Below, in pieces: positions 1 through 5,421 of a stretch of DNA of 7,171 bases. Within the stretch, counting starts at the first letter, position 1. The number at the start of each line of letters is the position of its first letter. Below the pieces are notes generated by a model. The model worked only from the letters and a program-made list of their open reading frames with translations. It was not told the DNA's origin and made no database searches. Source of the stretch: DATBIO01 sp036556965 (GTDB lineage Bacteria; Acidobacteriota; Vicinamibacteria; Fen-336); contig DATBIO010000281.1 of NCBI GenBank assembly GCA_036556965.1, positions 1 to 7,171 of the forward strand, written 5' to 3'. A program made the position numbers and the translations under genes.

Positions 1-168
1 CTGGCGGCGGGGCGCCGGGTGCCAGTCCAGGAACGTCCCCGGCGCGAACTCCCGGAAGTAGACGGAGGAGGCGGGCAGCGGCGCGTCGGGGGAGGGCGGC
101 GACCCCGGCTCCACCTCCTCGAGCCTCGAGCGTCCGTCCTCGGCGGCGCGGATCCGGAAGACTGGCAT
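1..168 (-). CDS. Cupin-like protein, N-terminal part (cut by window edge)
   Basis: Only the first 56 codons are present; the gene continues beyond base 1. The translation starts MPVFRIRAAEDG and ends YFREFAPGTFLDWHPAPRRQ. The phrase 'F..G...DWH.APRRQ' is typical of the first strands of small single-domain cupins, where the His begins the metal-binding motif 1 region and a 'YVI..G..E' stretch usually follows. Motif 2 and the rest of the barrel are outside the window, so metal binding and substrate cannot be judged. The ATG lies 10 bases after the stop of the MqnD-like gene. It is preceded by AGGGAG with a 6-base spacer, and that Shine-Dalgarno sequence overlaps the upstream TAG, so the two genes are probably co-transcribed and translationally coupled. 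The family call rests on a short C-terminal stretch and is moderate. Confidence 0.6.
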   Translation of the reverse strand, partial: MPVFRIRAAEDGRSRLEEVEPGSPPSPDAPLPASSVYFREFAPGTFLDWHPAPRRQ

Positions 169-174
169 CCCGGG

Positions 175-180
175 CTCCCT
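175..180 (-). promoter_or_regulatory. Ribosome binding site of the cupin-like gene, overlapping the upstream stop
   Basis: Read on the minus strand, AGGGAG ends 6 bases before the ATG at 168 and shares bases with the TAG stop (181-179) of the MqnD-like gene. This supports the ATG at 168 and suggests that ribosomes finishing the upstream gene re-initiate here. Confidence 0.55.
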
Positions 181-1045
181 AGGTCCTGGACGCCGCGGAG
201 AGCGGAGCCCCCGCGAGGCCGTCGACGATCCCCACGGAGTCGACGCGGGGACCGAGTCCCGCGGCGGCCACGCGCTCGAAGAGGAGCCCCAGGGACCGCC
301 GGACGTCGTCCGGAAGCGAGAGGGTGTCGCGGCTGTCGAACATGGCCACGTGCTCGCGCGCGCGTCCCCGCCCGAAGCGCGAGGCCCACGCGTAGGCCTC
401 GTCGGCGTGGGCCAGCGCCCAGAGGAGCGAGCGCTGGCAGGTGGTGGCCACGTCGCGGGCCAGCTCCTCGCCGAGCTCCCGGCGCACAAGGTTCAGCCCC
501 ACGGGAAGAGGGAGGCCGGTCTCCCCGCACCAGGCACGGCCCAGGTCGCACACCGTACGCAGGCCCAGGTCCTGGAAGGACAGGATCTCCTCGTGGATCA
601 TGACCCCGGCCGCGATCTCGTCGCGCTGGATGGCCCCCGCGATCGCGTCGTAGGGGAGCTCCACCAGCTCGACGGGCGGGGCGTAGAAGCAGGCCAGGAC
701 GCTGCCCGTCGTCGGATGGCCCCCCACCCCCACGCGCCGGCCGCGCAGCTCCTCCAGAGCACCGAAGCGCTTCGACGCGAGCACGGGTCCGAAGTCGCGT
801 CCGACGCTGTTCCCCGTGGCCAGGATCCAATAGCGGTCCGCCAGGCGCGGGTAGGTCACGGCGGAGACGCCCACCACGTCGTAGCGCTCCTCGTGCGCCG
901 CCTGGTTGAGCTCGGCGATGTGCGCGCGGTGGAAGGCCGCCGGCCAGCCGGCCAGGCCGACGTGCCCGTGCTCCCACGCGTAGTACGTGAACGCGTCGTC
1001 GCTGTCGGGGGTGTACGCGATCCTCAGTCCTCGGTGCGCCGCCAT
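179..1045 (-). CDS. MqnA/MqnD-family protein (MqnD-like, periplasmic-binding-protein fold)
   Basis: 288 aa from the chosen ATG. The N-terminus 'LRIAYTPDSDDAFTYYA' (residues 7-22) matches the opening strand and 'PDSDDAF' loop of the MqnA/MqnD family. 'VSAVTYPRLADRYWIL' (60-75), 'ATGNSVGRDFGPVLASK' (76-92), 'GGHPTTGS' (108-115) and 'MIHEEILSFQDLGL' (149-162) follow in family order. In Thermus MqnD a His in the equivalent 'IHE' motif is the proposed catalytic residue for turning cyclic dehypoxanthinyl futalosine into 1,4-dihydroxy-6-naphthoate; here it is His151. 'ETGLPLPVG' (175-183) is also typical of MqnD. The length fits MqnD (about 270-290 aa). There is no signal peptide, so it should be cytosolic. 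No other futalosine-pathway gene lies nearby; the partner is a cupin-like gene, so the true substrate may differ. A start at 1246 would add 67 Pro/Arg-rich residues and overlap the FG-GAP gene; I rejected it. No Shine-Dalgarno precedes ATG 1045, consistent with the near-leaderless promoter just upstream. Confidence 0.8.
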   Translation of the reverse strand: MAAHRGLRIAYTPDSDDAFTYYAWEHGHVGLAGWPAAFHRAHIAELNQAAHEERYDVVGVSAVTYPRLADRYWILATGNSVGRDFGPVLASKRFGALEELRGRRVGVGGHPTTGSVLACFYAPPVELVELPYDAIAGAIQRDEIAAGVMIHEEILSFQDLGLRTVCDLGRAWCGETGLPLPVGLNLVRRELGEELARDVATTCQRSLLWALAHADEAYAWASRFGRGRAREHVAMFDSRDTLSLPDDVRRSLGLLFERVAAAGLGPRVDSVGIVDGLAGAPLSAASRT

Positions 1046-1056
1046 GGAGCGCGCGA

Positions 1057-1086
1057 AGGTTAGCGGCGGCACGTCGGGGCGGTCAA
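1057..1086 (-). promoter_or_regulatory. Candidate sigma-70-type promoter of the MqnD-like gene
   Basis: On the minus strand TTGACC (1086-1081) matches the -35 consensus at five of six bases. An 18-base spacer separates it from TAACCT (1062-1057), a weaker -10 with three matches, preceded by GC. Transcription would begin near 1050, about 5 bases before the ATG at 1045. This gives an almost leaderless mRNA and would explain the missing Shine-Dalgarno. It is inferred from motif and position only. Confidence 0.4.
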
Positions 1087-1117
1087 GCGGCGGAGGAGGA
1101 GGGGGCGGCACCGCGTC

Positions 1118-1140
1118 CTCGGGACCACCCTCTCCCCGAG
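1118..1140 (-). terminator. Weak hairpin just after the FG-GAP gene stop
   Basis: CTCGGG (1118-1123) and CCCGAG (1135-1140) form a perfect 6-bp inverted repeat with an 11-base loop. On the minus strand it starts 3 bases after the TAG of the FG-GAP gene. No T-run follows, so it is not a standard intrinsic terminator. It could mark the 3' end of the FG-GAP mRNA or be chance in GC-rich DNA. Confidence 0.2.
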
Positions 1141-1143
1141 CTG

Positions 1144-2775
1144 CTACCAGTTGCGTCCCCAGCCCACCTGCACCGCGCCCGCATCGGGGAGCAGCGAGGT
1201 CCCCCACGTCACGTCCTCGAACGGGAGCCCCACGGCCAGGTCGCACGCGGAGTCCGGACCACCGAAGCGGCCGAGCGCCAGCGCGAACCCGAACCCGTCG
1301 TGGGCCTCGGCGGGGTCCGAGTCGTCGAAGATGGAAGCCCCGTCGTTCTGGTGCAGGTATTGGTAGCTGCGCGTGAAGATGTACGCCGTACCCGGGGGCG
1401 TCTCGCCCCAGACCAGCCGCACCGAGCCCGCGTTGGCGCGCGTGACCCAGCCGCTCCCCGTGGACACCGAGACGTCGTCTCCGGGGACGCCGACCGCGAG
1501 CTCCTCGATGCCGTCGCCGTTGACGTCGCCGAAGGCCAGCGAGGAGCCGGCCTGGTCACCCGCGCCCACCGAGAAGTTCTGGTCGCCCCAGAAGACGTTG
1601 CCGTCGGCGACCACGCCGGTGGCCGAGCCGCCCAGGATGTGGATTCCTCCCGCGTCGGGGCCGCCCCAAGGCCCCGTCTGGTTGAGGTCCTGCCCAGGGA
1701 CCCCGATCACGAGGTCGTCGTAGCCGTCGCCGTTGAGGTCACCGCCGGCCACCGCGAGCCCGAACCGGTCCGCGGCCTCCGTGGAGCTGTACCAGGACGG
1801 CGCCCCGCGCAGCCCCGCGTCCTGGTGCCAGAGGTCGTCGCCGTTGGCGGTCAGGCCGTAGGCCCACTCGCCGTAGAGGACGTGCGCCACGCCCGCATCG
1901 GGCTGGTTGTAGTCCTCGAAGGGAACACCCACCACGAGGTCGTCGGCGGAGTCTCCGTTGAAGTCCCCCGCGGCCAGGGCGTACCCGAACTGGTCGCCCG
2001 TCTCGGCCGCTCCCTGGACGCCGGAGGTCTTCTGCGACCACAGCTGGCCGCCGTAGAACTCCCACGACGGCTCCGTGTCGAGCCCGGTGGGGCCCCCGTA
2101 GAGCACCTCCACTCCACCGGCGTCCACCGCGGTGCCGACGTCGAGGCCGGGCATGCCGATGGCGAGGTCGTCGTAGAGGTCGCCGTTGAAGTTGCCCACC
2201 GCCAGGGAGCTGCCGTAGCGTGCCCCCTGCTGTAGCGACGGGTCCCACGGCACCTGCGTCATGAAGTGGAGCCGCGCCGGCATGAACTGCCCCTCCGCGT
2301 TCCCGTAGTACACCTGGACCGCCCCCGCGCTCCCCACGCTGGCGAAGCTCTCGCCCGGGATCCCCACCGCGAGGTCGTCGTAGCCGTCGTAGTCGAAGTC
2401 CCCGAAGGCGAGGGCGAAGCCGAAGAGGTCCAGGGCCTCGGAGCCCTCGATGGGCGTCGTGGGCGTGCTGCTCTGCCAGAGGCATCGGCTGGACTCGATG
2501 CCCGTCGCGTTCCCCCAGTGGACGCAGAGCTCGCCGGCGTTGGGGATGCCCGTGTTGCGCGTCCCGTACGGGGCCCCCACCGCCAGCTCGTCCTGCCCGT
2601 CTCCGTCGAAGTCCCCGAAGGCGAGCACCCGCCCGAACTGCTCGGTGGCCCGGCTGTTCACCCACAGGGGGCCGGTCCGGAAGTCCTGGGCGGCCGCGAC
2701 TGCCGGCAGCAGCGCCCCCGCGATCACCATCGACGAACGCCTCGCCCACCGGGCAGTCGTCTTCGTCCCCCGCAT
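1144..2775 (-). CDS. Secreted FG-GAP / integrin-alpha-like beta-propeller protein
   Basis: 543 aa. The N-terminus has a basic region (RGTKTTARWARR), a hydrophobic core (MVIAGALLPAVAAA, 16-29) and a likely signal peptidase I site after AAA, between residues 29 and 30, so the protein should be exported. The mature part is almost entirely seven FG-GAP repeats starting near residues 47, 118, 188, 263, 338, 409 and 495, each of the form 'FG..LA.GDFNGDG.DDLAVG.P'. Seven units fit a complete seven-bladed propeller like the integrin alpha head. Repeats 1, 2, 4, 5 and 6 keep a Ca-binding-like D-x-[DN]-x-D loop. Repeat 3 begins the loop with Asn ('NFNGDLYDD') and repeat 7 has lost it ('RFGGPDSACD'). 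Cys84 and Cys98 could pair. There is no membrane anchor, sorting signal or enzyme domain, so it is probably an extracytoplasmic binding or structural protein; the ligand is unknown. The ATG is set by the signal peptide and a strong GGGAGGT six bases upstream. It lies 110 bases downstream of the kinase gene on the same strand. Confidence 0.9.
   Translation of the reverse strand: MRGTKTTARWARRSSMVIAGALLPAVAAAQDFRTGPLWVNSRATEQFGRVLAFGDFDGDGQDELAVGAPYGTRNTGIPNAGELCVHWGNATGIESSRCLWQSSTPTTPIEGSEALDLFGFALAFGDFDYDGYDDLAVGIPGESFASVGSAGAVQVYYGNAEGQFMPARLHFMTQVPWDPSLQQGARYGSSLAVGNFNGDLYDDLAIGMPGLDVGTAVDAGGVEVLYGGPTGLDTEPSWEFYGGQLWSQKTSGVQGAAETGDQFGYALAAGDFNGDSADDLVVGVPFEDYNQPDAGVAHVLYGEWAYGLTANGDDLWHQDAGLRGAPSWYSSTEAADRFGLAVAGGDLNGDGYDDLVIGVPGQDLNQTGPWGGPDAGGIHILGGSATGVVADGNVFWGDQNFSVGAGDQAGSSLAFGDVNGDGIEELAVGVPGDDVSVSTGSGWVTRANAGSVRLVWGETPPGTAYIFTRSYQYLHQNDGASIFDDSDPAEAHDGFGFALALGRFGGPDSACDLAVGLPFEDVTWGTSLLPDAGAVQVGWGRNW
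1216..2637 (-). repeat. Seven tandem FG-GAP blade-coding repeats
   Basis: Diverged in-frame repeats inside the propeller gene. On the minus strand they begin near 2637, 2424, 2214, 1989, 1764, 1551 and 1293, about 210-260 bases apart. Each contains a conserved core seen on the plus strand as variants of 'ccgaaggcgagc' and 'gtcgtcgtagccgtcgccgttgaag'-like text, encoding the loop and 'DDLAVG' strand. The repeats differ at many positions, so the duplication is old rather than recent. Confidence 0.8.
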
Positions 2776-2781
2776 GGCCGC

Positions 2782-2788
2782 ACCTCCC
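2782..2788 (-). promoter_or_regulatory. Strong ribosome binding site of the FG-GAP gene
   Basis: GGGAGGT on the minus strand, six bases before the ATG at 2775. It fixes the start of the secreted protein against the much longer upstream open frame that runs into the kinase gene. Confidence 0.75.
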
Positions 2789-2885
2789 GTGCGAGCGCCG
2801 CCGGGCTCGAGGCCTGGGCGGCTACACACGGATAAGCGCAAGGCGCTAGCCGGCCGGAGTGCCGGCGCCGTGCCCGGCGTCGGGC
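2789..2885 (-). other. Intergenic region between kinase and FG-GAP genes with two small inverted repeats
   Basis: After the kinase stop the minus strand carries GCCGG-CACT-CCGGC (2866-2853) and then AGCGC-CTT-GCGCT (2847-2835), two perfect 5-bp stems with 4- and 3-base loops. The second is followed by TATCC rather than a T-run. No convincing -35/-10 pair was found. The hairpins could partly terminate or process a kinase/FG-GAP transcript, but this is weak inference in such GC-rich DNA. Confidence 0.25.
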
Positions 2886-5324
2886 TCAGGGGGCTACGGG
2901 AGGCGGGGCCGCCGCGGCCGAGGCCAGGCGCGCGCGGACGCGGGCGGCGTCCTCCGGGCGCTTCTGGCGGTCGTAGAGGGTGGCGAGGTTCGAGGTGGCA
3001 CGCTGCGTCCGCTCGTCGGCGGGACCGACGGCCTTGGCGAGGACGGCCTCCGCCGCCACCAGCTCGCGCTCGGCCCCGTCCCCGTCGCCCGCGAGCATGA
3101 GGCACACCCCGAGGTTGTCGCGCAGGCGCCCCACGGACCAATGGTCGGGGCCGAGCGCGCCCTCGAGGATCCCGACCGCCTCCACGAACATGGGCCGGGC
3201 GGCGGCGTAGTCGCCACGGTCCCGCAGGAGCCCCGCGAGGTTGTTGAGGCTGGTGGCCACGTCGGGGTGGCGCGGCCCTACCAGCACGCGGTCCAGGGCC
3301 AGCGCCTCGCGCAACAGCGGCTCGGCCGCGGCGTGCTTGCCCTGGTCGCGCAGCAGCAGGCCCAGGTTCGCGGCGGCGCTCGAGTAGCCCTGGCTCCGCT
3401 CGAGGCCCAGCCTCCGCCAGATGTCGAGCGCGCGCCGGTAGACGCGCTCCGCCTCCGCGGGATCGGTGGGCTCCAGGGCGGGGGCCAGGTTGCCCAGCAT
3501 CACCCCGATCTGCCGCTCGTCGCGCTCCGGCTGGCGCTCCATGATGGCCACCGCGCGCTGGACGTGCGCCGCGGACGCGCCGAGGTCGCCCTTCGACCAG
3601 CAGAGGGCCCCGAGCCCGTTGAGGGCGGCGGCGACATCGGGATGATCGGGCCCGAGCAGGCGCTCGCGCACGGCCAGCGCCCGCCGCAGCTGGTCGTCCG
3701 CCTCCGCGAGCTCGCCCTTGGCGCGCAGCAGCTCGCCCAGGGCCACCCGCGTCTCCGCCGCCTCCAGGCTCTCGTCGCCCAGCAGGCTCCGCTGCTGCTC
3801 GAGGGCCGAACGCAGGAGGGCGTCGGCCTCGTCGTAGCGGCCCAGCGCCGCGTAGGTCCCGCCGATGGTCGTGCGCACCGCGGCCTGGATGTCCGGGGAG
3901 CCGGCGAAGGCCTCGCCCGAGGTCTTGCGCGCCGCCTCCAGGGCTTCGAGCACGGTGGCCTCGCGGCCGATGCCGGTCTCCGGGTGCGCCGCCCCCAGCG
4001 TGTCGCGCAGGAAGCGCGTCACCTCCATCGCGCGCCGGGCCTGCCGCTCGGCGCGCACGCGCTCGGCGTCGGCCCGCCGCCGCTGGGCGGTGGTGGTTGC
4101 CAGCCCGCCGAGGAGGCTGGCCACCACCAGCACCGCCGCCGCCACGCCCGCGCGGTGGCGGGAGACGAAGCGGCGCGCGCGGTAGAGCACGGTGTCGGGC
4201 CGCGCGCGCACGGGCCTGCGCGAGAGGTAGCGCGCCAGGTCCTCGTCCAGCTCGAGCACCGACCGGTAGCGACGCGACGGCTCCTTGCGCAGCGCCATCA
4301 TCACGATGGAGTCCAGGTCTCCACGCAGCTCGCGGGCCACGTTGCGCGGCCCCGCGGGGAACGTGGCCGCGGCGGACCCCTTGGCGAAGGTGTCGCGCGC
4401 CGCCGCGGACGGACGCGGCGGCTCCTCCTCGGAAATGCGGCGGATCACTTCCGCCGGCTCGGTATCGCGCAGCTCGAGCGGCCGGCGCCCCGTGAGCAGC
4501 TCGTAGAGCACGACGCCCAGCGAGTACACGTCGCTGGCGGTGGTGATGGGCTGGCCGAGGAGCTGCTCGGGGCTGGCGTACAGCGGGGTCATGGCCCGCA
4601 CCTCGGTGACCGTGGAGTCGGCCGCCTCGCGCGGCAGGAGCTTGGCGATGCCGAAGTCGAGGAGCTTGGGCACGCCCTCGTCGGTGACCAGGATGTTCCC
4701 GGGCTTGATGTCCCGGTGGACGACCAGGCTCTGGTGCGCGCCGTGCACGGCCGCGCAGACGCTGCGGAACAGCTCCAGGCGCCGGCGGACGTCGAGCCCG
4801 TGCCGCTCGCAGTAGACGTCGATGGGGTCGCCCAACACCAGCTCCATGACCAGGTAGGGGCGCCCGTCGTCGGTGGTGCCGCCGTCGAGGAGCTGGGCCA
4901 CGTTGGGGTGCTGGAGGGTGGCGAGGATCTGGCGCTCCCGCCGGAAGGCCTCGCGCCGGTACTCCGTGGCCAGGTCCGCCTTCATGACCTTGAGGGCCAC
5001 GCTCTTCATGAAGGCGTCGTCGTCGCGGACCGCGCAGTAGACGGCGCCCATCCCGCCGCGGCCGATCTCCGCGAGCACGCGGTAGGGTCCGACGCGGTGG
5101 CCGATGAGCGGGTCCGCCACCGTGGCGTCGACCACGAAGGGCTCGGCCGTGGCCGCGGTGTCCGGCGCGGCGGCGAGCAGGGCGTCCAGCTCGCGGCGGA
5201 GGGTGGCGTCGTGGCCGCAGGCGGACGAGAGGAAGGCCGCGCGCTCGGCTCCCTCCAGCGTCACCGCGGCTCGAAAGAGCCCCTTGACGCGCTCCCAGCG
5301 GGCGGGCTCGGGGGCGTCCGGCAT
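2886..5324 (-). CDS. Membrane-anchored Hanks-type Ser/Thr protein kinase with C-terminal TPR repeats
   Basis: 812 aa. Residues 10-60 hold the helical 'W.RVK.LF..A..LEG.ERAAFL...C' leader common in such kinases of Acidobacteriota and relatives. The kinase domain spans about 81-370: glycine loop 'IGRGGMGAVY' (87-96), ATP-binding Lys112 in 'VALKVMK', probable helix-C Glu130, catalytic 'HRDIKPGN' (203-210, Asp205), metal-binding 'DFG' (223-225), an activation loop with Thr238, Thr240 and Thr246, and 'SPE' (251-253). All catalytic residues are present, so it should be active. One transmembrane segment lies at about 393-411 ('GVAAAVLVVASLLGGLA'). About eight TPR-like repeats (roughly 479-802) follow, with a very regular 42-residue step from about 561 on. 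The kinase domain is probably cytoplasmic and the TPR part on the far side of the membrane as a sensor or scaffold. The ATG at 5324 is chosen because the family leader begins there; no Shine-Dalgarno is evident. The gene is divergent from the ECF sigma gene and 110 bases upstream of the FG-GAP gene. Substrates are unknown. Confidence 0.93.
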   Translation of the reverse strand: MPDAPEPARWERVKGLFRAAVTLEGAERAAFLSSACGHDATLRRELDALLAAAPDTAATAEPFVVDATVADPLIGHRVGPYRVLAEIGRGGMGAVYCAVRDDDAFMKSVALKVMKADLATEYRREAFRRERQILATLQHPNVAQLLDGGTTDDGRPYLVMELVLGDPIDVYCERHGLDVRRRLELFRSVCAAVHGAHQSLVVHRDIKPGNILVTDEGVPKLLDFGIAKLLPREAADSTVTEVRAMTPLYASPEQLLGQPITTASDVYSLGVVLYELLTGRRPLELRDTEPAEVIRRISEEEPPRPSAAARDTFAKGSAAATFPAGPRNVARELRGDLDSIVMMALRKEPSRRYRSVLELDEDLARYLSRRPVRARPDTVLYRARRFVSRHRAGVAAAVLVVASLLGGLATTTAQRRRADAERVRAERQARRAMEVTRFLRDTLGAAHPETGIGREATVLEALEAARKTSGEAFAGSPDIQAAVRTTIGGTYAALGRYDEADALLRSALEQQRSLLGDESLEAAETRVALGELLRAKGELAEADDQLRRALAVRERLLGPDHPDVAAALNGLGALCWSKGDLGASAAHVQRAVAIMERQPERDERQIGVMLGNLAPALEPTDPAEAERVYRRALDIWRRLGLERSQGYSSAAANLGLLLRDQGKHAAAEPLLREALALDRVLVGPRHPDVATSLNNLAGLLRDRGDYAAARPMFVEAVGILEGALGPDHWSVGRLRDNLGVCLMLAGDGDGAERELVAAEAVLAKAVGPADERTQRATSNLATLYDRQKRPEDAARVRARLASAAAAPPPVAP

Positions 5325-5369
5325 GCGTGGTGGTTTGCGCGCAGCATACCGCAGCCCGGCGCGCCGCCT

Positions 5370-5378
5370 TGCTAGAAT
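5370..5378 (+). promoter_or_regulatory. Candidate extended -10 promoter of the ECF sigma gene
   Basis: TGC followed by TAGAAT (5373-5378) fits an extended -10 element: TGn, then five of six matches to TATAAT. It is the only AT-rich patch in this part of the spacer. No -35 is recognisable 16-18 bases upstream, as is usual for extended -10 promoters. Transcription would start near 5385, giving a leader of about 37 bases. Confidence 0.4.
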
Positions 5379-5380
5379 CC

Positions 5381-5392
5381 CCGCGGCCGCGG
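5381..5392. repeat. 12-bp perfect palindrome over the predicted transcription start
   Basis: CCGCGGCCGCGG reads the same on both strands and begins two bases after the candidate -10, so it covers the predicted start of the sigma transcript. The position suits an operator. The all-GC composition raises the odds of a chance occurrence. Confidence 0.35.
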
Positions 5393-5421
5393 TTCGAGCC
5401 CGGCGGCAAGGCACGCGCACC

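Larger units (their letters stand above)
5325..5421. promoter_or_regulatory. Divergent promoter region between kinase and ECF sigma genes
   Basis: This 97-bp spacer separates the start codons of two oppositely transcribed genes and must hold the promoters of both unless they start inside each other. An extended -10 is visible for the sigma gene. For the kinase only a weak TATGCT (5348-5343, minus) is seen, without a -35 at proper spacing. Palindromes GGCGCGCC (5358-5365) and CCGCGGCCGCGG (5381-5392) flank the sigma -10. Confidence 0.55.

Noticed and set aside
1088..1107. Purine-rich GGAGGAGGAGGG tract on the plus strand, resembling a ribosome site
   Set aside because: No plus-strand gene follows; on the minus strand it is only a CCTCC-rich stretch within the spacer of the proposed promoter region and just upstream of it.
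1046..1246. A 67-residue N-terminal extension of the MqnD-like protein, overlapping the FG-GAP gene end
   Set aside because: The extension is low-complexity Pro/Arg/Gly sequence and family homology begins just after the ATG at 1045, where a promoter also fits.
1300..2235. A 311-codon plus-strand open frame antisense to the FG-GAP gene, with repeated text
   Set aside because: Its repeats are the antisense of the FG-GAP repeats; no start context or domain supports it.
2859..5375. An 838-codon plus-strand open frame antisense to the kinase
   Set aside because: It is rich in His, Val, Gln, Arg and Gly without any recognisable domain and mirrors the codon pattern of the kinase gene, as expected for a shadow frame in GC-rich DNA.
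5391..5400. GGTTCGAGCC, resembling the T-arm box of a tRNA
   Set aside because: Flanking bases do not give a five-pair T-stem and no acceptor, D-arm or anticodon arm can be drawn around it.
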